Below, piece after piece: positions 17,687 to 26,055 of a stretch of DNA of 64,000 bases. The stretch spans positions 1,178,001 through 1,242,000 of the forward strand of contig CAVTRT010000002.1 of NCBI GenBank assembly GCA_963737285.1, read 5' to 3'. Each line of letters starts with the position of its first letter. Within the stretch, counting starts at the first letter, position 1. Source of the DNA: Trebonia sp963737285. GTDB taxonomy: Bacteria > Actinomycetota > Actinomycetes > Streptosporangiales > Streptosporangiaceae. Below the pieces are notes generated by a model, which saw only the letters and a list, made by a program, of their open reading frames with translations, did no database searches and had not been told where the DNA came from. The position numbers were made by a program, and so were the translations under genes.

Positions 17687-18931
17687 GTGACCGAGAAGGA
17701 ACCAGTTAGCAAGCAGGCCATTCGCGCCTTCGTCGCGTACAGGCTGGTTTCCAGGGGGTACTTCCACCTTTCCGTTCTGTTCGTCTTCCTCCTGCAGGCC
17801 GGCCATTCCGTTATCTCGGTGGCCTGCGTGCTTGCCGCCTACGGGCTGGCCCTCGCGGCCTTCACCCCGGTGACTTCGGTCGTGGTGGGAAAGCTCGGGG
17901 CAGGACGCGCGCTGGTCTTGGGTGAGGTCCTGAAGGCTACCGGGCTGCTCGTGCTGGCCATAGGCGTGCGATCGCTGCCGGTGGCTATCGCAGCCCAGGT
18001 GATCAACGCCGCTGGCTTCGCGATAGCGGCGTCGGCCGACCCCGGCGTGCTCAGCGGGATCGCCGACCCGGCGACAGCCCGGTCCCTGCAGGCCAGGACC
18101 CAGAGCCTGATGTTTCTCGCACTGCTCGTCTGCGGCGTGGCCGGCGGCGCGCTGTACCTCGCGGGACATCGCTGGCCGGTGCTGGCCGCGGCGGCTTCGG
18201 CGCTGGCCGCGGCTGCGCTCGCGGCACGACTCGCGCGGCTTGCGCATGCCTCTGCCGGTGCCGTCGGGCGCCCGGCCGCGGCCAGCGGCGCACGCACCGT
18301 GGCCCCGGATGAGATCCGCTGGATGACGTACTACGTGCTGACACGGGGCTTCATGCTCGGGGTTTTCATCGGAATGCTGCCGTTCCTAATCTTCTCGATG
18401 CTCCACAGCAGCGTTCCGGTCTTGGCCCTTTACCTGGCCGCCTACAGCCTCGCGGCATTCGTCACGGCGCGCTATGCGGGCAAGCTGCTGGAGATGTGGA
18501 CCGCGACCGTGTTCGCGGCGGTGACGGCGGTACTGCTCCTGGGCGCGCTCGTCGCGTTCGCCTTGTCCTCGTCCGTGCCGGTCGTGGTCGTCGCGCTGGT
18601 CCTGCTGGGGGCCGCGTCAGGATGCGTCCGCCCGGTGACCATGACGCAGCTGGCCGCCGTCTCCGGGCAGTTTCGCGGGTCCACGGTGCCAGGCTGGCTG
18701 ATCTCCCGCATGGAGGGCCTGTTCGGCGTTTGCAATTCCCTGGTCGTGCTGTGCGGCGGAATCCTCATCTCGCGCTGGTCATTCACCGGCGCAATGCTGG
18801 TCTTGTGTGCCTGTTACGTGGTGGTGCAGGCCCTGGCCGGACTGTACGCGCTTCGCCGCGCGGCCGCTTCGGTAGTCCGCCAAGACGGGCAGGTCCTGGA
18901 AGGCTCCCCCGAAGTGACCACGACGACCTGA
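17687..18931 (+). CDS. Major facilitator superfamily transporter, probable exporter
   Basis: About 414 residues with roughly 11-12 hydrophobic segments, a central charged loop (around SAGAVGRPAAASGARTV) between two six-helix halves, and a hydrophilic C-terminal tail. The GTG at 17687 is chosen for the GAGAGG about seven bases upstream; an ATG five codons earlier is the alternative. It sits in the rightward operon of the NOS cluster, 69 bases after the GcvT-like gene, and is the only transporter there, so export of or self-protection from the cluster product is the natural inference. No close substrate family can be assigned from sequence. Confidence 0.8.
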   Translation: MTEKEPVSKQAIRAFVAYRLVSRGYFHLSVLFVFLLQAGHSVISVACVLAAYGLALAAFTPVTSVVVGKLGAGRALVLGEVLKATGLLVLAIGVRSLPVAIAAQVINAAGFAIAASADPGVLSGIADPATARSLQARTQSLMFLALLVCGVAGGALYLAGHRWPVLAAAASALAAAALAARLARLAHASAGAVGRPAAASGARTVAPDEIRWMTYYVLTRGFMLGVFIGMLPFLIFSMLHSSVPVLALYLAAYSLAAFVTARYAGKLLEMWTATVFAAVTAVLLLGALVAFALSSSVPVVVVALVLLGAASGCVRPVTMTQLAAVSGQFRGSTVPGWLISRMEGLFGVCNSLVVLCGGILISRWSFTGAMLVLCACYVVVQALAGLYALRRAAASVVRQDGQVLEGSPEVTTTT

Positions 18932-19046
18932 CATCCGGCGCATCGGCCGCAGCGCAATACGCCCGGCCTGCGGGAATGCCCGCCACCGCGGCCGTCAGTA
19001 CCCGCGTGCCCAGGGAAAGGCAAAGGGAAAGGAAATAGGCAAGCCA

Positions 19047-20131
19047 GTGACCCAGCTTCCCATCCGGGATGACCTGAAGGGCATGCACCCCTACGGAGCC
19101 CCGCAGCTTGACGTGCCCGTCCAGCTCAATAACAACGAGAACCCCTACGGGCCCAGCCCCGCCCTGCAGCAGGCGGTCACGGACGCGGTCGCGGAAGCGG
19201 CCGGAAGCCTTAACCGCTATCCCGAGCGCGACGCGATCGCCTTGCGGGCAGCTCTTGCGGAGTACCTCGGCCATGGCCTGACCACTGAGCAGGTCTGGGC
19301 CGCCAACGGCTCCAACGAGATCATCCAGCAGCTCCTGCATGCGTTCGGCGGGCCAGGCCGCGCGGCAATGGGCTTCGAGCCGTCCTACTCCATGCACCCG
19401 CTGATCTCCCAGGTCACCTTTACCGAGTGGATCTCGGGTGCCCGGGACGCCGACTATGGCATGTCGACTGCTTCCGACCAGGTGAAAGCCCAGCAGCCGG
19501 ACATCGTCTTCGTCACGTCGCCCAACAACCCCACCGGTACCGCCGTGCCCCTGGAGACGGTCGAAGCGGTGTACGACGCGGCTCCCGGGATGGTCATCGT
19601 GGACGAGGCGTACGCCGAGTTCAGGAGGGACGGGACGCCAAGCGCGCTGACCCTCCTGCCGGGCCGGGAGCGGCTCGTCGTCACGCGCACGATGTCCAAG
19701 GCGTTCGCGGCCGCCGGGCCCGGCTGGGGTACCTCGCCGCCGACCCTGCCGTGATTGAGGCCCTGCTGCTCGTCCGGTTGCCCTACCACCTGTCCACGGT
19801 CACTCAGGTGATCGCCCGCACCGCACTTGCCCACCACGCCGAGCTGCTGTCCAGCGTCACCGCCCTGCGCGCCGAGCGCGACGCGCTGGTGGACTGGCTG
19901 CGGGGGAACGGGCTCACGGTGGCCGACAGCAACGCGAACTTTGTGTTCGTCGGCATGTTCGAGGACCGGCATGCCATCTGGCAGGCACTGCTGGACCGGG
20001 GCGTCCTCGTCCGCGCGACTGGCCCGGCGGGCTGGCTACGGGTGACGATCGGGACGCCGCCAGAGATGGCGGCGTTCCGCGCCGCGCTCCTGGAGGTGCT
20101 GGAATCGGCAAGGCAACCACAGGTGCTGTGA
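19047..20131 (+). CDS. HisC-like aminotransferase (apparent single-base frameshift)
   Basis: PLP fold-type I enzyme of the histidinol-phosphate aminotransferase family, about 361 residues if restored. Seen: LNNNENPYGPSPAL, LNRYPERDAIALR, NGSNEIIQQLL, TSPNNPTGTAVPL, DEAYAEFRRDG and the PLP-lysine motif TRTMSKAFAAAG with Lys218. Immediately after AAG the frame breaks near 19717: GGGCCC should read GGGGCCC to give ARLGYLAADPAVIEALL, and the remaining 138 residues follow in the next frame to 20131. The GTG start follows AGGAAA. Being the fourth gene of the cluster operon and unlinked to his genes, it is more likely a pathway aminotransferase than the histidine enzyme. Confidence 0.82.
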
Positions 20132-20203
20132 CGCGGCGGATGTCCTCCATGCCGACACCGTGTTCCTGCGCCCGCGGGTTCCCGAAGAACAAGAAGGAGA
20201 GCA

Positions 20204-20941
20204 ATGTCCATGTCCGGAGCGCCGGGTGCCGCGCTCGGCGAGACACTGCGGCACGACTCGCTCGCGCGTAGCGCGGCCGACTGGATAGTCACGCACATCA
20301 TCTCCGGCGACATCAAGCCTGGAGAAAAGCTGACCGAGACCAGCCTGGCCGAACGGATGGGGATCAGCCGCTCCCCGGTGCGCGAGGCGCTGCAGGCGCT
20401 GTCACGGGACGGGCTGATCACCGTCGAACCGCGCCGTGGCGCGAGGGTCAACAGGCTCGACGCACAAGACGCGGCCGACCTGTACTCCTGCCGACTGCTT
20501 CTCGAGCCGCCGTGTATCGCCCTGGCTGCCGCGGCACTCACCGACGCCACCGCGGCGGTACTGGAAAGCACGTTCCAGCGCATGGCCGCCGCGGTGGCGG
20601 CCCGCAACTCGATGGAGTATGCGGACTCGCTCAAGCACTACAACTGGACCGTGCTGGCGGCTTGCCCCAACCGCAGGCTGAGCGACTACGCGCAAAGTTC
20701 CTGGCGCAGCGCACTAGGGTACTGGGACCTGCTAATACGAAGGTCGGGCAACTACCCGGCTGAGTCGCTGGCCCGCAACGAGAGGCTGCACGCGGCGATT
20801 CGCGCGCGGGCCGCGGCGGAGGCCAAACAGGCATCTGCCGACATCTTGGAGCATGGCCGCGACGCAATGCTGCGAATGCTCGGACACCTGTCCGCCGACG
20901 GGCACGCCGATTCGCCGGCCGAAGTCCCTGCCAGCCCCTGA
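20204..20941 (+). CDS. GntR-family transcriptional regulator (FadR subfamily)
   Basis: A 245-residue one-component regulator. The winged-helix DNA-binding domain (about residues 16-80) contains KLTETSLAERMGISRSPVREALQ-type helices, and the C-terminal all-helical FCD ligand domain follows with acidic and histidine residues typical of metal/organic-acid sensing. The ATG has AAGGAG five to ten bases upstream. It closes the rightward NOS-cluster operon, 72 bases after the HisC-like gene, so it probably controls the cluster, with sites expected in the 14.9-15.8 kb divergent region. Confidence 0.9.
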   Translation: MSMSGAPGAALGETLRHDSLARSAADWIVTHIISGDIKPGEKLTETSLAERMGISRSPVREALQALSRDGLITVEPRRGARVNRLDAQDAADLYSCRLLLEPPCIALAAAALTDATAAVLESTFQRMAAAVAARNSMEYADSLKHYNWTVLAACPNRRLSDYAQSSWRSALGYWDLLIRRSGNYPAESLARNERLHAAIRARAAAEAKQASADILEHGRDAMLRMLGHLSADGHADSPAEVPASP

Positions 20942-21175
20942 TGACTGCCCAGAGCGTCATACCCTGCCGACCGACCCGGACGGCCTGCGACTCACGTCGT
21001 GCCACCGTGCGGTCAGGCCGGCGTCGGCCTCGGGAGGTGTCCGTGGATCTCCGTCACCCGCTGCGCCCAGGGCTCGCGCGCTAGGGCCGCTGCGGGATCC
21101 CCCCGTGATTCCTATCAAATCAATCGCTATAGTTGGCTTCGTTGTCATTTCAACCGAGACAGGAGCTGACTAACG
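20942..21175. other. Intergenic region between GntR and the arylsulfotransferase-like gene
   Basis: No gene seen. The last 60 bases are AT-richer and precede an AGGAG ribosome site, so a promoter for the secreted-protein gene probably lies here, but no clear -35/-10 pair stands out. Confidence 0.4.
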
Positions 21176-22438
21176 ATGCGCATGCGCAAGAAAGCCTGGG
21201 GGGCTGGTGCCTTCGCCGGGGCCGCCCTGGCGACCATCGCCGGGATGACATCCGCGGCGCCGGCCGCGTTCGCCGCCCCCAGCCATGCAGGCACGACGGC
21301 GGGCACTCTAGCGCCGCCGCCGGTTACCATCCTCACCGACAATGGCGGCAACAGCGGCGGGGACATCTTCATCTCGCCCTTCGGCGACTCGTCCACCTAC
21401 GCTAACGGCGCGGAGATCCTCAGCCCCAATGGCAAGAAGGTCATCTGGTTCCATCCGGCCCCGGCGGGCGAAGAGGACTCGGACTTCCGCACCCAGACCT
21501 ACGACGGCAAGCCGGTCCTCACGTTCTGGCAGGGCACGGGCCTAGGCGGGGTCTCCACCGGCACCGACTACATCTACAACAGCCACTACCAGCAGATCGC
21601 CGCCGTCAAAGCGGGCAACGGCTACTCCGCGGACGGCCATGAGTTCCTCATCACCGGCTGGAACACCGCGCTCATCCTGTCCTACACCACGGCCACTGCC
21701 AACCTCACTAGCATTGGCGGGCCTGCCGACCAGACGGTGATCGATGGCATCGTGCAGGAGATCAACATCAAGACCGGCAAGGTGCTGTTCCAGTGGAACA
21801 GCGCCGACCACGTGCCGTACTCCCAAAGCGAGCAGCCGCTCCCGGCCAGCGCGAGCACCCCGTGGGACTGGTTCCACATCAATGCCATCAAGGTGAGCAC
21901 TGACGGGACCTTCCTGGTTGACGCTCGCGACGCCTGGACCACGTATGACGTCTCACCGCGCACCGGCAAGATCATCTGGCGGCTCGGCGGCAAGGACAGC
22001 TCCTTCAAGCTGCAGGCCGCCAAGGGCCAGGTCCTCAACGACGCCAGCGACATCTTCTCCTGGCAGCACGACGTGGAGTCACATGGCGACGGCATCTACA
22101 CGGTCTTCGACAACGAGTCCGCGGGTGCCGGGAACACCGGTGCAGGCGCCAGCAGCGAGCTTGGCTACAGCCGTGCCGCGACCATCAAGCTCAACCTGAA
22201 GAGCCACACGGCGACGCTGCTCGCCTCCGATGACCAGCCAGAGGGCCTGCTCGCCTCATCACAGGGCAACGCGCAACTGCTCAAGGGCGGTGGCGAGTTC
22301 GTCGGCTGGGGCATCCTGCCTTACTTCTCCGAGTTCAGCCCGTCCGGCCAGCTCCTGTTCAATGCCGAGCTCCCCGCTGGCGTCAACAGCTACCGTGCCT
22401 ACCGGCTCCCCTGGAATCCCAGCGAGCCACGCCGCTAG
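21176..22438 (+). CDS. Secreted arylsulfotransferase (ASST)-family protein
   Basis: A 420-residue exported protein. The signal peptide covers residues 1 to about 33 (KK, hydrophobic core, AFA cleavage before APSHAG). The mature part is a beta-propeller-like repeat protein matching the ASST type: EILSPNGKKVIWFHPAP, GHEFLITGWNTALIL, DWFHINAIKVSTDGTFLVDARD, GKIIWRLGGKDSSFK and SWQHDVESHGDGIYTVFDN, where conserved His residues lie. Classical ASST enzymes move sulfate between phenols without PAPS; many actinobacterial relatives are uncharacterised. It follows the NOS-cluster regulator by 234 bases on the same strand, but its own leader and terminator suggest a separate unit. Confidence 0.8.
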   Translation: MRMRKKAWGAGAFAGAALATIAGMTSAAPAAFAAPSHAGTTAGTLAPPPVTILTDNGGNSGGDIFISPFGDSSTYANGAEILSPNGKKVIWFHPAPAGEEDSDFRTQTYDGKPVLTFWQGTGLGGVSTGTDYIYNSHYQQIAAVKAGNGYSADGHEFLITGWNTALILSYTTATANLTSIGGPADQTVIDGIVQEINIKTGKVLFQWNSADHVPYSQSEQPLPASASTPWDWFHINAIKVSTDGTFLVDARDAWTTYDVSPRTGKIIWRLGGKDSSFKLQAAKGQVLNDASDIFSWQHDVESHGDGIYTVFDNESAGAGNTGAGASSELGYSRAATIKLNLKSHTATLLASDDQPEGLLASSQGNAQLLKGGGEFVGWGILPYFSEFSPSGQLLFNAELPAGVNSYRAYRLPWNPSEPRR

Positions 22439-22478
22439 GCCTCGTGGCTAGACCTGCTGGCTAGACCTGCTGGCTAGC

Positions 22479-22512
22479 AGCCCCGCCTGAGCCGAGGGGA
22501 CCAGGCGGGGCT
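22479..22512 (+). terminator. Rho-independent-type hairpin after the ASST-like gene
   Basis: Perfect 10-bp stem AGCCCCGCCT (22479-22488) with AGGCGGGGCT (22503-22512) around a 14-base loop. No U-tract follows. A second perfect hairpin, GCCCGCGG-TGCA-CCGCGGGC, occupies 22513-22532 directly downstream. Just upstream, a 16-base sequence, GCTAGACCTGCTGGCT-like, is repeated in tandem. Confidence 0.7.
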
Positions 22513-22614
22513 GCCCGCGGTGCACCGCGGGCAGACGTGGCTGGTCCCGGCGGCACCCGGACACCATGATCGGGTGCCGCCGCCGACGGTGGAGGCCATC
22601 AACGACCTTGTAGC

Positions 22615-22654
22615 CCACTAGATACCGCTATACACGGTTATAGAAAGCTAGTGG
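22615..22654. repeat. 40-bp compound dyad, site-like
   Basis: Outer arms CCACTAG (22615-22621) and CTAGTGG (22648-22654) enclose a second inverted pair, CTATA and TATAG. The AT-rich core stands out from GC-rich surroundings. It could be a regulator operator or a recombinase-type site; no integrase is encoded nearby. Confidence 0.5.
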
Positions 22655-22792
22655 CGCGCCCCGCCCGGTGCGGTGCGGCCGTGCGGACCGTAGTGGAAAA
22701 TGTGAGGCCTTGGTTACGAAGCGCACGCATTGCTGGCGATCTTCGAGGGTAGGTCTTACGGCGACATTACGGATCCGACCGAAAGGTTAGCC

Positions 22793-23440
22793 GTGGCCAC
22801 TGCGCAGTCCGTAACCACCGTGCAGTCGCAGTCCCCCTCCCACAGCCCGGACGCCAGCCCGGACGTCAGCCCGGACGTCAGCCCGGACGTCAGCCCGGAC
22901 ATCCTGCTCTCGTGGCAGACTCCGCAGCGGCAGCGTCTCGCGTCCGTCATCTGGACGCTGCTTGGGCTAGGTGCGGCGATCACGATGGAGGCTGCGGGAC
23001 CGGATAGGCCGGTTTCGTTCTGCATGAGGTTGCCTTTGCTTGTCCTTGCGGGCGGCGGGACGTGGTGCGCGGCGCGGTGGCGACGGCGGGTGATCGTGAC
23101 GGCGGACGAGGTGATCGTGCGCACGCTGCTGCGCACCCGGCGGATTCCGCGCGCGGTGTCGATGTGCAGCACTGCGCTGGGCACGGGCATGTTCATCGCT
23201 CGTGCCCAGCGTCCGTGGGGCTCGCGCGGCCACCTGGGGGTACCCGCCCCGCTGGCGACGCCGTGGCTGGTGCTGACCGCGACACTCGGCGTGGCCACGC
23301 TGACAGTCAAGGAACTCGTCATGGACCCGCAGTTCGCCGACGCGGTGCTGGCCGCCGGGGCGGCGGTGTGCTGCGTGGCGCTGGGCGCGTGTGCCCGGCT
23401 GGACCGGCCAAGCCGGCCAGTCCTGGGTCACAGGAACTAG
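22793..23440 (+). CDS. Small membrane protein with SPDV repeats, unknown function
   Basis: About 215 residues. The N-terminus holds a short tandem repeat (SPDVSPDVSPDVSPD), then a first hydrophobic hairpin (VIWTLLGLGAAITMEA and LPLLVLAGGGTWCAA), a basic loop with RRVIVTADEVIVRTLLRTRR (PH-like strand pattern), and two more hydrophobic segments (PWLVLTATLGVATLTV and VLAAGAAVCCVALGA). GTG at 22793 has GAAAGG six bases upstream; an in-frame start at 22730 is possible. Similar in layout to actinobacterial PH-domain/DUF membrane proteins, but I cannot name a family. It converges on the histidine phosphatase gene, 11 bases apart. Confidence 0.6.
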   Translation: MATAQSVTTVQSQSPSHSPDASPDVSPDVSPDVSPDILLSWQTPQRQRLASVIWTLLGLGAAITMEAAGPDRPVSFCMRLPLLVLAGGGTWCAARWRRRVIVTADEVIVRTLLRTRRIPRAVSMCSTALGTGMFIARAQRPWGSRGHLGVPAPLATPWLVLTATLGVATLTVKELVMDPQFADAVLAAGAAVCCVALGACARLDRPSRPVLGHRN

Positions 23441-23451
23441 CGCGTCACAAA

Positions 23452-24051
23452 CTAGCGGTCGTCGCTGAGGACGGGCTCGGGAAGAGTGCCGGCGTTGTGC
23501 TCCAGCAGCCGCCACTGGCCGTTACGCTGGCCCAGAACGGACCACGAGCAGTTCGACAGCGGGCCAAGGACGCTGTGCGCCTCCACCGGGAGGCCCAGGA
23601 CCCGCTCGATGCCAAGGCGCAGCGCAGCCCCGTGGCTGACGACGACGGCTAGGCCCCCGGCAGGAACTGCGCCAGCAGCCCGATTGAAGGCACCCGCCAC
23701 CCGCTCGGCGACGGCCTCCCGGCTCTCCCCCTCGGGCGGGTTCCAGGTGGCGTGCTCAGCGGGCCAGCGCTCGCGGATCTCATCCCCGACCAGCCCTTCC
23801 CACAAGCCGCCCGAGCGTTCCCGCAGGTCCTTGTCGAGCGTGACGACAAGGCTGGTAAGGCGTGCCAGCGGCTGGGCGGTGGAGACGGCCCGGGTCAGGT
23901 CCGAGCTCACGATCGCGTCCGGTCGCAGCGCTGCCAGCATCCCGGCGGCCCGTTGCGCCTGCGTCACGCCGACATCATCTAGGGGGATGTCGGTGTGCCC
24001 CTGGAACCGGTCCTCGGCATTCCAGGTCGTCTGGCCGTGCCGCAACAGCAC
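23452..24051 (-). CDS. Histidine phosphatase (phosphoglycerate mutase-like)
   Basis: About 199 residues of the histidine phosphatase superfamily. LLRHGQTTWN carries the phosphorylated His, QGHTDIPLDDVG and SSDLTRAVSTAQPLA follow, ERSGGLWEGL supplies the acid residue region, and VVSHGAALRLG the second catalytic His. In actinobacteria this gene normally follows rsfS, as here, and is annotated as a phosphoglycerate mutase or broad phosphatase. The start is uncertain: GTG at 24051, 17 bases after the rsfS stop and preceded by AGGACAGG, gives a minimal N-terminus. A longer frame exists but overlaps rsfS out of frame. Confidence 0.82.
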   Translation of the reverse strand: MLLRHGQTTWNAEDRFQGHTDIPLDDVGVTQAQRAAGMLAALRPDAIVSSDLTRAVSTAQPLARLTSLVVTLDKDLRERSGGLWEGLVGDEIRERWPAEHATWNPPEGESREAVAERVAGAFNRAAGAVPAGGLAVVVSHGAALRLGIERVLGLPVEAHSVLGPLSNCSWSVLGQRNGQWRLLEHNAGTLPEPVLSDDR

Positions 24052-24068
24052 GAGCCGCCTGTCCTCGC

Positions 24069-24467
24069 TCAGTTCGACTCTCCAGTCGTCGCCCCGCTGA
24101 CCGCGATAGCCGCCTGCGGCAGCGCGATCCTTGGGCAGTCCTTCCAGATCCGCTCGAGGGCGTAGAACGTACGCTCCTCGGCGTTTTGCACGTGCACCAC
24201 GATATCCAGGAAGTCCAGGAGCACCCAGCGCCCCTCCCGCTCGCCCTCGCGGCGGACCACGTTGGCGCCGGCCTGCTTCAACCTCAGCTCTACCTCTTCG
24301 ATGATCGAGCGCACCTGGCGGTCGTTGGCGCCCGAGCAGAGCACGAACGCGTCGGTGATCGCGAGCTGGTCGCTGACGTCGTAGGCGACGATGTCCTTTG
24401 CGAGCTTGTCCGCCGCGGCCAGCGCGGCGATCTCGGCGAGCTCGAGAGCCCGTGCGGTGGCAGTCAC
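24069..24467 (-). CDS. rsfS: Ribosomal silencing factor RsfS
   Basis: A 132-residue protein of the RsfS/Iojap family, which binds ribosomal protein uL14 and blocks subunit joining when nutrients are short. Typical segments are DKLAKDIVAYDVSDQLAITDAFVLCSGANDRQVRSI (here split for brevity), REGEREGRWVLLDFLDIVVHV and RTFYALERIWKDCP. GTG start with AGGAG upstream. It normally lies directly downstream of nadD; here a rightward sugar-transporter operon separates the two. Confidence 0.93.
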   Translation of the reverse strand: MTATARALELAEIAALAAADKLAKDIVAYDVSDQLAITDAFVLCSGANDRQVRSIIEEVELRLKQAGANVVRREGEREGRWVLLDFLDIVVHVQNAEERTFYALERIWKDCPRIALPQAAIAVSGATTGESN

Positions 24468-24647
24468 GTGTGCGGAGGGTCTCCTTGACTAGGGATTGCT
24501 GCACAACCAGGGTAGCCGCTCATCAGTCAGCCGGCTCTTTTTGCGGCCCGCAGCCCGCCGCTCACCCCCGCGATCCGCCCGCAACGTCATCATTTGTCAC
24601 TTTCGTTGCGATTTTTAGCACGAATCGATCACATGCCGCGCGTCGTG

Positions 24648-24692
24648 TTGACTCTCACCAGAATAAATAGGTAACTTTCCTTAAAGAAAGTT
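24648..24692 (+). promoter_or_regulatory. Operator palindrome and candidate promoter of the sugar ABC operon
   Basis: AACTTTC (24673-24679) and GAAAGTT (24686-24692) form a dyad with a six-base AT-rich centre, about 90 bases before the ABC start codon. TTGACT at 24648-24653 could be a -35 element, though no clean -10 is seen. Dyads of this kind upstream of sugar-binding-protein genes are usual for LacI- or ROK-type repressors; the regulator is not encoded here. Confidence 0.5.
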
Positions 24693-24780
24693 GTACGTGG
24701 GAACGCACTTTGCGTGGTTGGCGGCGTAGCTGACGGCAGGCGCGGGTTTCACCCAACGTGGATCGCAAGGAGTTGACTAA

Positions 24781-26055
24781 GTGAAAGCACGGCTGATCGT
24801 CGCGGCCGCCGCAGGTACGGCGGCCCTTCTCGCGCTGGCGGCGTGCAGTTCCGGCTCAAGCTCGACCGCTGGCTCCGGCAGTGGGTCCAGCAGCGGCCAG
24901 GTGACGCTGCAGTTCTTCGGCGCCGACTACGGGACCGGTCCGTCCAACACCACGACGAAGTACTGGGACGCGATCGCGACGGCGTTCCACGCGGCGAACC
25001 CGAACATCACGGTCGACGTGCAGACGGTCGACTGGACCGACTTCCCGAACAAGGTCTCCACGCTGATCCAGAACAAGCAGTACCCGGACATCCTGGAGGG
25101 CGACCCGGCTCCGCCGTTCGCCCAGTCCGGCCTGATCTACCCGATCAAGGACGTGCTGTCACAGTCCGTGCTCAGCGACCTGATCCCCAAGTTCGTGACT
25201 GACGGCGCCTACCAGGGCACCGACTACGGCATCCCGTTCACCACCAGCACCCGGGCGCTGTTCTACAACAAGAAGATCTTCGCCGCGGCCGGCATCGCCA
25301 GCCCGCCCACCACCTGGGCGCAGCTCCAGGCCGACGCCGCCAAGATCAAGGCCAAGGGCTACATCGGCTATGGCATGCCGCTCGGCAGCGAGGAGGCCCA
25401 GGCCGAGCTGCTGCTGTGGTTCCTCGGCAACGGCGGCGGATACGTCAACAGCGCGGGCACCTACGACATCAACAGCCCGCAGAACATCGCCACGCTGAAC
25501 TTCATGAAGCAGCTCGCGGCGTCCGGTGACACCCAGCCGAGCGCCGGCACCACGGACCGCAAGGACGTCTGGGCCGACTTCGCCGCCGGCAAGGTCGGCA
25601 TGGTCTCCGGCTCCCCGGCAGTGGTCCCGATCATCTCGGCGGCGGGCATCTTGACCTCGGCCGACTTCGCCACGGCGGACATCCCCGGCAAGAGCGGGCC
25701 GCTGACGCAGACCCTTGGCGTGCACGACGACATCGTGGCCTTCAACACCAACCCGAGCCACGAGGCCGCGATCAAGGCCTTCCTCGACTTCGCCTACCAG
25801 GACAAGTACCAGCTGCAGTTCGACAACGAGTACGACCTGCTGCCCGCCACCCAGAGCGCGGCGGCCGCCATGTCCAAGGAGAACCCGATGTTCTCGGCGT
25901 TCCTCGCCAACATCGTGCACTCGGTCAACTACCCGGCAGCGTCGAACTGGACGACAGTCGAGAACCAGATCAAGACGACGATCGGCCAGGCCATTACCGG
26001 CAACCCGTCGCAGGTCCTCGGCGCGATCCAGCAGACTGCCACCAGCGGCAGCTGA
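24781..26055 (+). CDS. Sugar ABC transporter substrate-binding lipoprotein
   Basis: A 424-residue extracytoplasmic solute-binding protein of the carbohydrate (CUT1) class. A lipoprotein signal ends at LALAAC with Cys22, followed by a serine/glycine linker. The body contains the family pattern AIATAFHAANPNITVDVQ, YPDILEGD, GIPFTTSTRALFYNKKIFAAAG (shown in part), WADFAAGKVGMVSGSP and NTNPSHEAAIKAFLDF. GTG start with AGGAG eight bases upstream. It heads a three-gene operon with two permeases. The sugar is not evident. Confidence 0.92.
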   Translation: MKARLIVAAAAGTAALLALAACSSGSSSTAGSGSGSSSGQVTLQFFGADYGTGPSNTTTKYWDAIATAFHAANPNITVDVQTVDWTDFPNKVSTLIQNKQYPDILEGDPAPPFAQSGLIYPIKDVLSQSVLSDLIPKFVTDGAYQGTDYGIPFTTSTRALFYNKKIFAAAGIASPPTTWAQLQADAAKIKAKGYIGYGMPLGSEEAQAELLLWFLGNGGGYVNSAGTYDINSPQNIATLNFMKQLAASGDTQPSAGTTDRKDVWADFAAGKVGMVSGSPAVVPIISAAGILTSADFATADIPGKSGPLTQTLGVHDDIVAFNTNPSHEAAIKAFLDFAYQDKYQLQFDNEYDLLPATQSAAAAMSKENPMFSAFLANIVHSVNYPAASNWTTVENQIKTTIGQAITGNPSQVLGAIQQTATSGS

